Source: Neomoorella carbonis
GTDB lineage: Bacteria; Bacillota; DSM-521; Neomoorellales; Neomoorellaceae
DNA: 64,000 nucleotides
Direction of reading: 5' to 3'
Assembly (NCBI RefSeq): GCF_045278715.1
Contig: NZ_CP136420.1
Coordinates: 1,178,001 to 1,242,000, forward strand
This document shows positions 15,875-23,205 of the stretch, one piece after another. The position numbers and the translations under genes are program-made. How positions within the stretch are numbered: the stretch's first letter is position 1; each line of letters opens with the position of its first letter. The notes beneath the pieces were generated by a model, which worked only from the letters and a program-made list of their open reading frames with translations, ran no database searches and was not told the origin of the DNA.

Positions 15875-16888
15875 ATGAATATCGATCACGACCGTCTTTT
15901 TAAGGAACTAATCGAGACCTTTTTTGCTGAATTCATGCAAGCCTTTTTCCCCCGGGCATATGAAGCCATAGATTTTACCCATGTAAGATTCCTGCAGCAG
16001 GAAGTCTTTACCGACGTCACTGCCGGCGAAAAACACGAGGTTGATATTCTGGTAGAGACCCGCCTTAAAGGCGAAGAAGGCCTGATCATGGTCCACATCG
16101 AGCCGCAAAGTTATGTGCAAAAAGAATTCAACGAGAGGATGTTTATCTACTTCAGTCGCCTTTACGAGCAATACCGCTGCAAGATTCTGCCGATAGCCAT
16201 TTTTACTTACGACCAGGTGCGGGACGAACCCGATACATTCACGACAGGATTTACTTTTCTAGACGTCTTGCGCTTTCGTTTCTATAAACTGGAACTAAAA
16301 AAGCTGCCGTGGCGGGAATATATTCACAGCAACAATCCGGTAGCAGCCGCGCTTCTGAGTAAAATGGGATTTAAAGACGAAGAGAGGGTGCAGGTAAAGT
16401 TAGAATTTCTGCGCATGCTGACGAGGTTAAAACTGGACCCGGCGCGGATGGAGATGCTGGCCGGATTCTTCGAGAGCTACCTGAAGCTAAGCCAGGAGGA
16501 AGAAGAAAGACTCAACTGTGAACTAGGTAGAATTGATAAAAAGGAGGCTGAGACAATCATGCAGATTACTACCAGCTGGCATGAAAAAGGCCGGATGGAA
16601 GGGTTGATGGAAGGCAGGATGGAAGGGTTGAAGGAAGGCAGGATGGAAGGCCTGAAGGAAGGCAGGATGGAAGGCCTGAAGGAAGGCCGGATGGAAGCCC
16701 AAAAAGAAACGATTCTTAAATATCTCTCGCGCAGGTTTGGGGAACAGCCGGCTGACCTGGAGGAAAAGGTGCAGAAAATAGGTGACCTCCAAATCCTGGA
16801 CCGCATTCTAGATGAGCTGTTTGCCGTTGATACTATAGAAGAAGCGCGGGCAGTTATTTTAGGAAAGATCGCCGGGGACCTCCAGTAG
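15875..16888 (+). CDS. rpn: Rpn family PD-(D/E)XK nuclease, copy 4
   Basis: Longest copy, 337 residues, with the same nuclease core. Ten repeat tetrads (about 16589-16700) precede the DUF4351 domain, so the set runs 4, 6, 8 and 10 tetrads in copies 1, 3, 2 and 4. Small differences (AVDTIEEA for AGTIEEA near the end, HEKGRME) set it apart. It sits directly behind the truncated epimerase and lacks the conserved leader, so its expression control must differ. Confidence 0.85.
   Translation: MNIDHDRLFKELIETFFAEFMQAFFPRAYEAIDFTHVRFLQQEVFTDVTAGEKHEVDILVETRLKGEEGLIMVHIEPQSYVQKEFNERMFIYFSRLYEQYRCKILPIAIFTYDQVRDEPDTFTTGFTFLDVLRFRFYKLELKKLPWREYIHSNNPVAAALLSKMGFKDEERVQVKLEFLRMLTRLKLDPARMEMLAGFFESYLKLSQEEEERLNCELGRIDKKEAETIMQITTSWHEKGRMEGLMEGRMEGLKEGRMEGLKEGRMEGLKEGRMEAQKETILKYLSRRFGEQPADLEEKVQKIGDLQILDRILDELFAVDTIEEARAVILGKIAGDLQ
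16559..16888 (+). CDS. Intragenic RpnS-like antitoxin inside rpn4
   Basis: In-frame ATG at codon 229, 11 nt after AAAAAGGAGG (about 16538-16547). It would yield 109 residues with all ten repeat tetrads. With the upstream leader missing, this internal site may be the best-translated start in this copy. Confidence 0.6.
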   Translation: MQITTSWHEKGRMEGLMEGRMEGLKEGRMEGLKEGRMEGLKEGRMEAQKETILKYLSRRFGEQPADLEEKVQKIGDLQILDRILDELFAVDTIEEARAVILGKIAGDLQ

Positions 16889-16959
16889 GTGCTTTTAGGC
16901 TCCGAACGACTGCGCTGCCGGCTCCGGGGTGGCTTCCTTTACCATATTACCTTGACTGC

Positions 16960-17046
16960 CTAACGGGCAATTTGGGGATCGGCGGTAAAGATGAACAGGT
17001 TTTCTATCCGGGCGTGGGTAGCAAGAAGCTGAAAGGCCTTGTATAT
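16960..17046 (-). pseudogene. VapC (PIN toxin) C-terminal remnant
   Basis: Minus-strand translation ends FQLLATHARIENLFIFTADP then QIAR, stop at 16960-16962. It is homologous to the VapC remnant at 14975 and also directly follows an rpn tail. Only the last 28 or so codons survive. Convergent rpn and vapC 3' ends therefore appear twice, suggesting an ancestral rpn / vapC-phd arrangement. Confidence 0.65.
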
Positions 17047-17077
17047 CACGTAAATATGGGTTACACTTATTTACGTG
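17047..17077. promoter_or_regulatory. Palindromic operator of the RHH-PIN operon
   Basis: Perfect 9-bp arms CACGTAAAT (17047-17055) and ATTTACGTG (17069-17077), 13 nt apart, immediately upstream of and overlapping the ribosome site of the antitoxin gene. Such a site suits binding of a ribbon-helix-helix antitoxin dimer pair and would give conditional autoregulation of the operon. Confidence 0.65.
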
Positions 17078-17089
17078 GAGGTGTTTAAA

Positions 17090-17332
17090 ATGGAATATCA
17101 AAATATTACTTTATCCCTACCAAAGCAGGTACTGCAAAAGGTTAAGCATATAGCTATAGAGAGGCAAACCTCTGTGTCGGGCCTTTTGGCTCGAACCCTT
17201 GAGGAACTCGTCCGGCAAGAAGATAGCTACGCCAAGGCTCGCGAACGCCATACTGCTTTGTTAAGAAATGGTGTTTGCCTTGGTACCGAGGGTAGAATTA
17301 CCTGGCGGAGAGCAGATATCCATGAACGATAA
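17090..17332 (+). CDS. vapB: Ribbon-helix-helix antitoxin (VapB-like)
   Basis: Protein of 80 residues. The N-terminal NITLSLPKQVLQKVKHIAIE followed by TSVSGLLARTLEELV is the strand-helix-helix of CopG/RHH DNA-binding antitoxins; the basic tail should bind the toxin. ATG 17090 lies 7 nt after GGAGGTG. The PIN toxin start overlaps its end by 11 nt, and the palindrome just upstream is its likely operator. Confidence 0.83.
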   Translation: MEYQNITLSLPKQVLQKVKHIAIERQTSVSGLLARTLEELVRQEDSYAKARERHTALLRNGVCLGTEGRITWRRADIHER

Positions 17333-17756
17333 TTTAAGGCGCCAGTTCGTCGATACTAATGTCCTCGTTTATGCTCATGATATCTCGGCGGGTATAAAAC
17401 ATGAGAAGGCCAGGGATCTTATATTAAGTTTGTGGGACTCCCGTCAGGGCTGTATTAGTCTGCAGGTGCTGCAAGAGTTTTACGTGACGATAGTTCAAAA
17501 GGTAGCAAAACCGATTGCACCAGAAATGGCCGCAAGGATAATTGCCGATTTAGGCCAGTGGACACTGCATGTGCCTGATGTCGAGGATGTTCTGGAAGCT
17601 ATTGAAATCCAGCAGCGGAATGAATTATCATTTTGGGATTCGCTTATTATCTGCAGCGCCAAAAAGTTGGGCTGCGATGTGATCTGGACCGAAGACTTTA
17701 ATACCGGCCAGCGTTACGAAGGGATAGTGGTTTTAAACCCGTTCCATCTGGATTGA
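17322..17756 (+). CDS. vapC: PIN-domain toxin (VapC-like)
   Basis: Ribonuclease toxin of 144 residues with the full PIN acidic set: D11 (FVDTNVLVYAHD), E52 (LQEFY), D106 (SFWDSLI) and D125 (WTEDF). These coordinate Mg/Mn for RNA cleavage in the VapC family. ATG 17322 is inside the antitoxin gene, so the two are coupled. Unlike the other PIN genes in this island it is intact. A scrap of rpn sequence begins right after its stop codon. Confidence 0.87.
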   Translation: MNDNLRRQFVDTNVLVYAHDISAGIKHEKARDLILSLWDSRQGCISLQVLQEFYVTIVQKVAKPIAPEMAARIIADLGQWTLHVPDVEDVLEAIEIQQRNELSFWDSLIICSAKKLGCDVIWTEDFNTGQRYEGIVVLNPFHLD

Positions 17757-17787
17757 GCAATCTGCTGATTTGCAAGAAAAATTGCAG
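17757..17787 (+). pseudogene. rpn micro-fragment
   Basis: GCAATCTGCTGATTTGCAAG plus AAAA matches rpn1 at about 1831-1855 exactly, and then diverges. Copy 1 is the closest match, since copies 2-4 differ here. A non-coding scar joining the vapC stop to the next decayed antitoxin. Confidence 0.6.
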
Positions 17788-18062
17788 CCGCTTACAGCGG
17801 CCCAGATTTACAGCTTATTTGCCGATGTGCCTTAATCCCGGTCTTGAGGAGAGTGCAAAAGGGGGATTTGCCGGCCTTGCGCTATGGACGGCAACTGCGC
17901 ATACCGGCGAGCGCTTTAGAAAAATTAGGACGCCCGGCAGCAGAAATATCTAACAAAAGCGATTGGCTGGCAAAATGCCGGGCCGCGCGGGCAATGATGC
18001 CCCTGAGGGGCGATAGTGCGAAGATCTTGCAGCAGATCCGGTTAGATATCGCAGGCCGGTGA
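17788..18062 (+). pseudogene. Frameshifted excisionase-type HTH antitoxin
   Basis: The first part reads PLTAAQIYSLFADVP and stops at 17833. In the next frame the homology continues as VLRRVQKGDLPALRYGRQLR then IPASALEKLGRP, the MerR/excisionase-type HTH used by antitoxins of PIN toxins. One indel near 17830 splits it. It overlaps the following PIN gene at 18059-18062, as in an operon. The DNA-binding domain is broken, so repression is probably lost. Confidence 0.65.
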
Positions 18063-18379
18063 ACTGGATGGACGTGCGCCTTAAAGAAGTTTGTGTCGAT
18101 GCCTGCCTGGTAGTCAAACTAGTTATAAACGAACCAGACAGCGCGCTGGCAGATGCCCTTTTTGCCTGGTGGCAGGAGCAGGGGGTTCAGTTAATAGCCC
18201 CGGTTTTTTGTCCTGTAGAAATAGATAGTGTTATTAGACGCAGGACAGTAATTACCAACCCCGAAGAAAGATTAACACCGGAACAGGCGGAAATTGCTTT
18301 TGAAGCCGTACAAGCTATTCCCTTAAAAACCATCAGTGTCCCCGGTCAACGGCGCCGGGCATGGGAACTGGCTGTATAA
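18059..18379 (+). pseudogene. Truncated PIN-domain toxin
   Basis: Begins VCVDACLVVKLVINEPDS with the first PIN aspartate (D14) and E54 (CPVEIDSV), but stops after 106 residues at RAWELAV, where family members run to about 140. The two C-terminal acidic positions are missing. A further frame, RLPYVRLLSEFASELMS, follows at about 18390-18442 and may be the displaced end. GTG 18059 overlaps the antitoxin stop; ATG 18068 is an alternative start. Likely inactive. Confidence 0.65.
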
Positions 18380-18462
18380 TAACGTTAAGGGCAGGTTGCC
18401 TTATGTCCGTCTCCTCAGTGAATTTGCTTCGGAGTTGATGAGTTGAGAGATACCTCATAGGG

Positions 18463-18927
18463 ATGACAATCAAAGTGAAGGAAGGTAGGAGTTTGGAACG
18501 GTTTAAGTTCTATTCCTTGACTGATGAGGAGAAGCATAGCCTGCTTCAAAGAATTGCTGCCTGCTTAAAAGGAAGAGAGGAGATAGCCTTTGCCTATCTT
18601 CACGGTTCTTTTCTCTTTGAAGGTCCTTTCAGGGATATTGATCTGGCCGTTTATATCAATAATGAGGGGATAGATTCAGATTACTTTCTTTATGAGATGC
18701 AGTTGGAAGATTCCCTCCGGCAGCTCATTCCTTTCCCAATCGATGTCAGGGTTATTAATAGAGCTCCTTTATCCTTCAAATATACCGTTCTAAAAAACGG
18801 TTACCTGTTAATAGAGAATGTCCCCAATATCAGAGTTGATTTTGAGGAATACACGCTGGACAGGTATTTTGATTTTGCTCCGCTTCGGAAACGCTATTTA
18901 AAGGAGACGCTTGGCCTTGAAATTTGA
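18463..18927 (+). CDS. mntA: MntA-type nucleotidyltransferase antitoxin
   Basis: Minimal nucleotidyltransferase of 154 residues. The GS...DxD metal/NTP motif is visible as HGSFLFEGPFRDIDLAVYI (G48, S49, D58, D60). In MntA-HepT systems this enzyme adds AMP to a tyrosine of the HEPN toxin and silences it. The start is uncertain: ATG 18463 has a weak site, while TTG 18493 follows GAAGGAAGG. It overlaps hepT by 17 nt. Confidence 0.85.
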   Translation: MTIKVKEGRSLERFKFYSLTDEEKHSLLQRIAACLKGREEIAFAYLHGSFLFEGPFRDIDLAVYINNEGIDSDYFLYEMQLEDSLRQLIPFPIDVRVINRAPLSFKYTVLKNGYLLIENVPNIRVDFEEYTLDRYFDFAPLRKRYLKETLGLEI

Positions 18928-19354
18928 TGCTTTAAAAGTCGGCAAACTTCTTGCTGCGTTCAAGCAGGCTCAAAAGCGGCTGCAAGACCTGGCCCGCTTG
19001 CCCAAAGAGGAGTTTTTGGCTGATCCTGACAAAATAGGCAGCGCTAAATATCATTTCATCGTGGCCATTGAAGCAGCCATTGATTTAAGCAATCATATTA
19101 TCGCTAGAAACAATTTGAGAATACCGGAGGATTACGCTGATACCTTTCGTGTTTTGGGTGAGGCTGGCATTTTTCCTCCTGAATTTACTGCTACTCTCAT
19201 TAAAATGGCTAGATTCAGGAACAGGCTGGTCCATATTTATTGGGACGTGGATAATGATACCCTCTATAATATTTTAGTGAACGGGCTCAAAGATCTTGAT
19301 GCTTATTTAAAGGCAATGGGCAAATTTTTCACTGGTAACAAGGAAGAGCCCTAG
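18911..19354 (+). CDS. hepT: HepT-type HEPN ribonuclease toxin
   Basis: HEPN toxin of 147 residues (DUF86 family). The RX4HXY motif is intact as RNRLVHIY (R103, H108, Y110): Arg and His form the RNase centre of the dimer and the Tyr is the residue AMPylated by MntA. TTG 18911 lies behind AAGGAGA inside mntA. The pair is complete and closes the toxin-antitoxin island on its right side. Confidence 0.87.
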   Translation: MALKFDALKVGKLLAAFKQAQKRLQDLARLPKEEFLADPDKIGSAKYHFIVAIEAAIDLSNHIIARNNLRIPEDYADTFRVLGEAGIFPPEFTATLIKMARFRNRLVHIYWDVDNDTLYNILVNGLKDLDAYLKAMGKFFTGNKEEP

Positions 19355-19429
19355 ATTCACGGCGCGGTCCATTTTTTACGCTACCGTGAGGTTGATTTTC
19401 TTTAGAAAGGAAGCACATGGGCATAGCTG

Positions 19430-19990
19430 ATGCTGTTTTTAGGTCACGCTGGTTTAACCCTGGCGGCAGCCAGGGTGATAGAAAAGGTGATGGGTTCAGG
19501 CGGCAGGCAAAGGCCGGACGGTAGGCCGCGGCCGCCGGATCCGCTGGATTACCGCCTGGTCCTAATCGGTTCTATGCTGCCGGACATTATCGACAAGCCC
19601 CTGGGCGGGGTAATTTTTAAGGAAACCCTGGGTAACGGTCGTATCTACGCCCACACCCTGGTTTTTTTATTATTTGCCTGTTCCGCCGGCCTGCTGTGGT
19701 GGCGGCGTTACCGGCGGCCGGGGGGCCTGATCCTGGCCGGGGGCAGCCTCATGCACCACCTGCTGGACGGGATGTGGCGCTACCCGGCTACTTTCCTCTG
19801 GCCCCTGTACGGCTGGGGTTTTCCCCGGGGCCACCCGGAAGAGTGGTTCTGGCAGTGGCTGGCAGGGTTCCTCCATGACCCCTGGGTGTATGTGCCGGAA
19901 GCAGCCGGCGGTATCGTTCTTCTGTTCATTTTTGGACAGCTTGTCTGTCGGGGAGGGGTGATGGAGTTTTTGAAGCAGGGCAGGTTGTAG
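19430..19990 (+). CDS. Membrane-bound metal-dependent hydrolase (YdjM/DUF457 family)
   Basis: Integral membrane protein of 186 residues. Family hallmarks are the N-terminal HAGLTLAAA, SMLPDIIDKPLG, an AHTLVFLLF helix and HHLLDGMW, giving the His and Asp residues of the putative metal site. Hydrophobic helices alternate with these motifs and the last one is near the C-terminus. The physiological substrate is unknown. ATG 19430 has AGAAAGGAAG upstream at a rather long distance. It stands alone between the toxin-antitoxin island and the SLH genes. Confidence 0.7.
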   Translation: MLFLGHAGLTLAAARVIEKVMGSGGRQRPDGRPRPPDPLDYRLVLIGSMLPDIIDKPLGGVIFKETLGNGRIYAHTLVFLLFACSAGLLWWRRYRRPGGLILAGGSLMHHLLDGMWRYPATFLWPLYGWGFPRGHPEEWFWQWLAGFLHDPWVYVPEAAGGIVLLFIFGQLVCRGGVMEFLKQGRL

Positions 19991-20168
19991 TGGAAAGGCT
20001 CGAGGTGTTTGCAATGTTGGATGGTAAACTTTTCTTATTTGTTCAGGTTTTTTAGGAGGATTATTACCAAAAATGGCGAATATAGCAAGTGAACTGGAGG
20101 GAGTTAACAAAATTTGCCTCTGAAAGGCTCGCTGCAGGCGGGCCCGAATGGGGCGTTAGGAGGGTTAT

Positions 20169-23126
20169 ATGGTGCGCTTCAAGGGTTTATGGTCGTATCT
20201 GGCGGTTGTTGTTTGCCTAAGCCTGGTGCTGGCCGGCATCCCGGCCGTGCCTAATGCCGCGGCGTCGTCGAGCGACCCGGTAGCCGATCTGGTGAACAGG
20301 CTGCAGCCGGTGTATAACTGCCTGGATGATGGGGATAAGGCCGTTATCCAGGCGGCGAAGGATGAGATTGCGGGGCTTCGTGATGATGAGATAGCAAATA
20401 TTTTAGTTGCAAACCAATTAATAACTGATGGAGTTAAATCTAGGCTTGGTATTAATGATGAAAATGAAGCCGCTCTTAAGCTGGCCCCTGTGATTAGAGC
20501 CGCGGCTCAGATCCAGTACGCGCAAGATCCTTATGAATTAAAAGATAAATTGAATCAATTCCGCAGCGATTATAGCTCTATATTCAGTCAATTGCTTGGA
20601 AGCGGTGTGACCGTCGACGATGCTTGGGATTTTGCCATCCAGACTGAACAGGCCCTACCAGGTGCACTTTCTGCCAACATATGGGACCTGGCTGGATTTA
20701 TTGGCAGTAATAACTACGAACAGGTATTAGCGGAATTTAGCAACATTCTGCGGGATGCGGTTAACAATGTCGATTCTGAACAACCTTTTAAGAAGAGCAT
20801 CACTGACCTTGGCTGGAGTGTCGCCCAACTGGTTGACGTGAAAGACGCCTTGCGGAATGCAGTAGACCACGGTAAAGATGCCGAGCAGGCTCTGCTGAAG
20901 GGATACATACGCTCGGTGACATTTGTAGTTCCTTCAAAAGTAGGCAGCTTGATTCCTGGCGAGACAAGGTACTTTGACCTGGAGGTCCAGATACCGGATG
21001 CGCAGGAGACTTTTAATGTGCCAGGAAGTGTACTAAAATGGGTCTCTGCTAATCCGAATGTTGCTGATTTTGATCCTAATACTAATATATTGCGAGCTAA
21101 AAATGTCAACACAGCTTCAACAGTAATTATCCGGGCTTTTCACCCAAACAACACGGCGTCTAATGCCTGGCTGGCCAGCTATACGATAACGGTTCTACCT
21201 ATCTTAACCATCGGTCAGCCTGTGTCCTTGGATAATGAATTGCAGGATCTGTTAGATTCCTCCGGTGTGCTTAAAGAACCAGCTACTTTGGTCTTTGGTG
21301 ACGATGCTGGCATTCAGGTTATTCTACCGGCGGGTCTTAATTTGAATGGGGCTTCACTTCAAGTTGTGAAAAAGGATGCCAGTGAGGTACCAACACCTTC
21401 CGGTACAAGTATTGGTGGTCAGATAGCCGAATTTACGTTTAATGGTAATTTGGACAAAAAAGTAACTATCGGGCTGAAAAGAGATCCCGGTAAAGATAAA
21501 GTTGCCGTCTTCTATCTGAATAACGGCACGTGGGAATATCAGCCGAGCTGGCTGGATGGGGATATCGTTAAAGCGGAAGTTGAACACTTCTCGACTTACG
21601 CAGTTCTGCAGGATACCACCCCGCCGACTAATGTTACCCTAACCAAGGGGGATGTTACCAGTTCAAGTGTGGTATTGAATTTTTCGGCTGCCGACAGTTC
21701 AGGGATCAAGGGTTACGACATTATTCGCAACAACAATAAAATTAACGCCCAGCTGATAACAGGCAACACTTATACTGACACCGGCCTTAGCGCATCAACA
21801 ACCTATACTTATAAAGTAATAGCCCATGATAATCTGGAGAATACGGCCGCAAGCCCTGAACTTATTGTAACCACTAGCGCTGCTTCCGGCAGTGGCGGTG
21901 GCGGAGGCGGTGGCGGTGCCCCCCAAACCGGGCAGCCTACCACCACTACCACCGACTTCGGCCAGGTTACGGTCGACAAATCCACGGGCAGCGTGACGAC
22001 CACAATCGATGCTACCAAAGCGGCCGACCTGATTGCCCAGACTTCCGGCCCGGTGGTCTTTAAGGCCGACATCCCGGCCGACGTGACCGTCAAGACCGCT
22101 ACGGTGGAACTGCCGGCCGCCGTCTTTACAAAAGCCGCGGAAGCTGGCAAGGCCCTTTCCCTGGAAGTGGCGGGGGTAAAGGCCCTTCTCCCGGCAGGGG
22201 TGATACCGCCGGAGATCCTGGCCGATCCGGCAGCAACGGTTAATTTTGCCTTCCAGGTCCTGGACGAAGCAGAGGCCCGGGCGTTTACCGGCGGCCTCCC
22301 GGCCGGCATGCGCCAGGCGGCGGACGTTATCGAGATCGGCCTGTATGCTGTTAAGGGTGACGACCAGCAGACGGTGACCCCGGCCAAACCGGTAACCCTT
22401 ACCTTGACCTATCGCCCGCAGGGTGTGGACGCCGACAAGCTGGGCATCTATCGTTACAATGTAGCTGCCGGCGCCTGGGAATACAGGGGCGGCCGGGTCG
22501 ATAAGGCCACCAATTCTATCAGCGCCGTCCTCAATTCCTTCTCGAAGTACACGGTGATGTCCTATGATAAGACCTTCAGCGACATCCAGGGACACTGGGC
22601 CCAGCGGGATATCGAAATCATGGCTGCCCGCCACGTTGCGGCCGGCATCACAGCCAGCGAATTCAATCCAGAAGGCCAGGTAACGCGGGCGGAATTTACG
22701 GCCTTCCTGCTCCGCGCCTTGGGTATCAGTGAGGATAGGTCCGCTGCCAATCCCTTCATTGACATCCAGCCCGGCGACTGGTACTACGGCGCCGTAGTGA
22801 CTGCCTCCAGGACCGGCCTGGTGGCCGGCTATGAGGACGGCAGCTTCCGTCCCGACCGGGCCATCAGCCGCCAGGAGATGACCGCCATGTTGACCCGGGC
22901 CCTGGCTTACGCCGGCAAGAAGGTGGATGTTACCGGCCGGGTGGACGATATCTTGAGTAAGTTCAGCGACAATGGCAGCATTGCGGCCTGGGCCAGGGAG
23001 AGCGCGGCTGCGGCGGTAGAGTCCGGGCTGATTGCCGGCCGGACGGCCACCACCTTCGTGCCCCTGGGCAACGCCACCCGGGCGGAAACGGTGGTCATGC
23101 TCAAGCGGCTTCAAGACCGCATCTAA
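20169..23126 (+). CDS. Secreted SLH-domain surface protein 1
   Basis: Cell-surface protein of 985 residues. A signal peptide (about 1-32) ends ALxAx-like at PNAAASS. A helical region follows, then an Ig-like region (about 265-345) and a fibronectin type III domain (about 484-570: PPTNVTLTKGDVTSSSVVL). A pure glycine linker lies near 573-585. The last 185 residues form three SLH repeats starting at FSDIQGHWAQRDIEIMAA (about 802), which anchor proteins to secondary cell-wall polymer. ATG 20169 follows TTAGGAGGG. The 178 bp upstream has no clear promoter. A paralogue lies directly downstream. Confidence 0.85.
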   Translation: MVRFKGLWSYLAVVVCLSLVLAGIPAVPNAAASSSDPVADLVNRLQPVYNCLDDGDKAVIQAAKDEIAGLRDDEIANILVANQLITDGVKSRLGINDENEAALKLAPVIRAAAQIQYAQDPYELKDKLNQFRSDYSSIFSQLLGSGVTVDDAWDFAIQTEQALPGALSANIWDLAGFIGSNNYEQVLAEFSNILRDAVNNVDSEQPFKKSITDLGWSVAQLVDVKDALRNAVDHGKDAEQALLKGYIRSVTFVVPSKVGSLIPGETRYFDLEVQIPDAQETFNVPGSVLKWVSANPNVADFDPNTNILRAKNVNTASTVIIRAFHPNNTASNAWLASYTITVLPILTIGQPVSLDNELQDLLDSSGVLKEPATLVFGDDAGIQVILPAGLNLNGASLQVVKKDASEVPTPSGTSIGGQIAEFTFNGNLDKKVTIGLKRDPGKDKVAVFYLNNGTWEYQPSWLDGDIVKAEVEHFSTYAVLQDTTPPTNVTLTKGDVTSSSVVLNFSAADSSGIKGYDIIRNNNKINAQLITGNTYTDTGLSASTTYTYKVIAHDNLENTAASPELIVTTSAASGSGGGGGGGGAPQTGQPTTTTTDFGQVTVDKSTGSVTTTIDATKAADLIAQTSGPVVFKADIPADVTVKTATVELPAAVFTKAAEAGKALSLEVAGVKALLPAGVIPPEILADPAATVNFAFQVLDEAEARAFTGGLPAGMRQAADVIEIGLYAVKGDDQQTVTPAKPVTLTLTYRPQGVDADKLGIYRYNVAAGAWEYRGGRVDKATNSISAVLNSFSKYTVMSYDKTFSDIQGHWAQRDIEIMAARHVAAGITASEFNPEGQVTRAEFTAFLLRALGISEDRSAANPFIDIQPGDWYYGAVVTASRTGLVAGYEDGSFRPDRAISRQEMTAMLTRALAYAGKKVDVTGRVDDILSKFSDNGSIAAWARESAAAAVESGLIAGRTATTFVPLGNATRAETVVMLKRLQDRI

Positions 23127-23146
23127 TCTGCTTTTTGCCAAAAGGT

Positions 23147-23190
23147 ACGGGGGATGTCCTGCCGCTGCGGGCATGCCCCCTATTTTTTAA
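23147..23190 (+). terminator. Terminator after SLH gene 1
   Basis: GGGGGATG pairs with CATGCCCCC around a GC-rich loop, followed by TATTTTTTAA. One bulged base in the stem. It separates the two SLH genes. Confidence 0.6.
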
Positions 23191-23205
23191 CCGGAGGGGA
23201 GAAGG

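Larger units (their letters stand above)
15858..16930 (+). repeat. rpn repeat unit 4 (rpn4 + tail, leader lost)
   Basis: Fourth copy. Homology to the other units begins only at GGGGAACTGTAACGAATG, so the leader, leader peptide and promoter region are missing. Upstream is AGCTAAAATAGA, also present at 15318-15329. The tail ends in GGCTCCGGGG near 16930. Confidence 0.85.

Noticed and set aside
17753..17953. Open frame of 66 codons after the intact vapC
   Set aside because: It reads across an rpn scrap and the wrong frame of a decayed HTH antitoxin.
21795..23174. A 459-codon open frame on the minus strand opposite the first SLH gene
   Set aside because: It lies fully antisense to a well-supported secreted SLH protein, has no recognisable domain, and comes from the GC-rich codon pattern of the forward gene.
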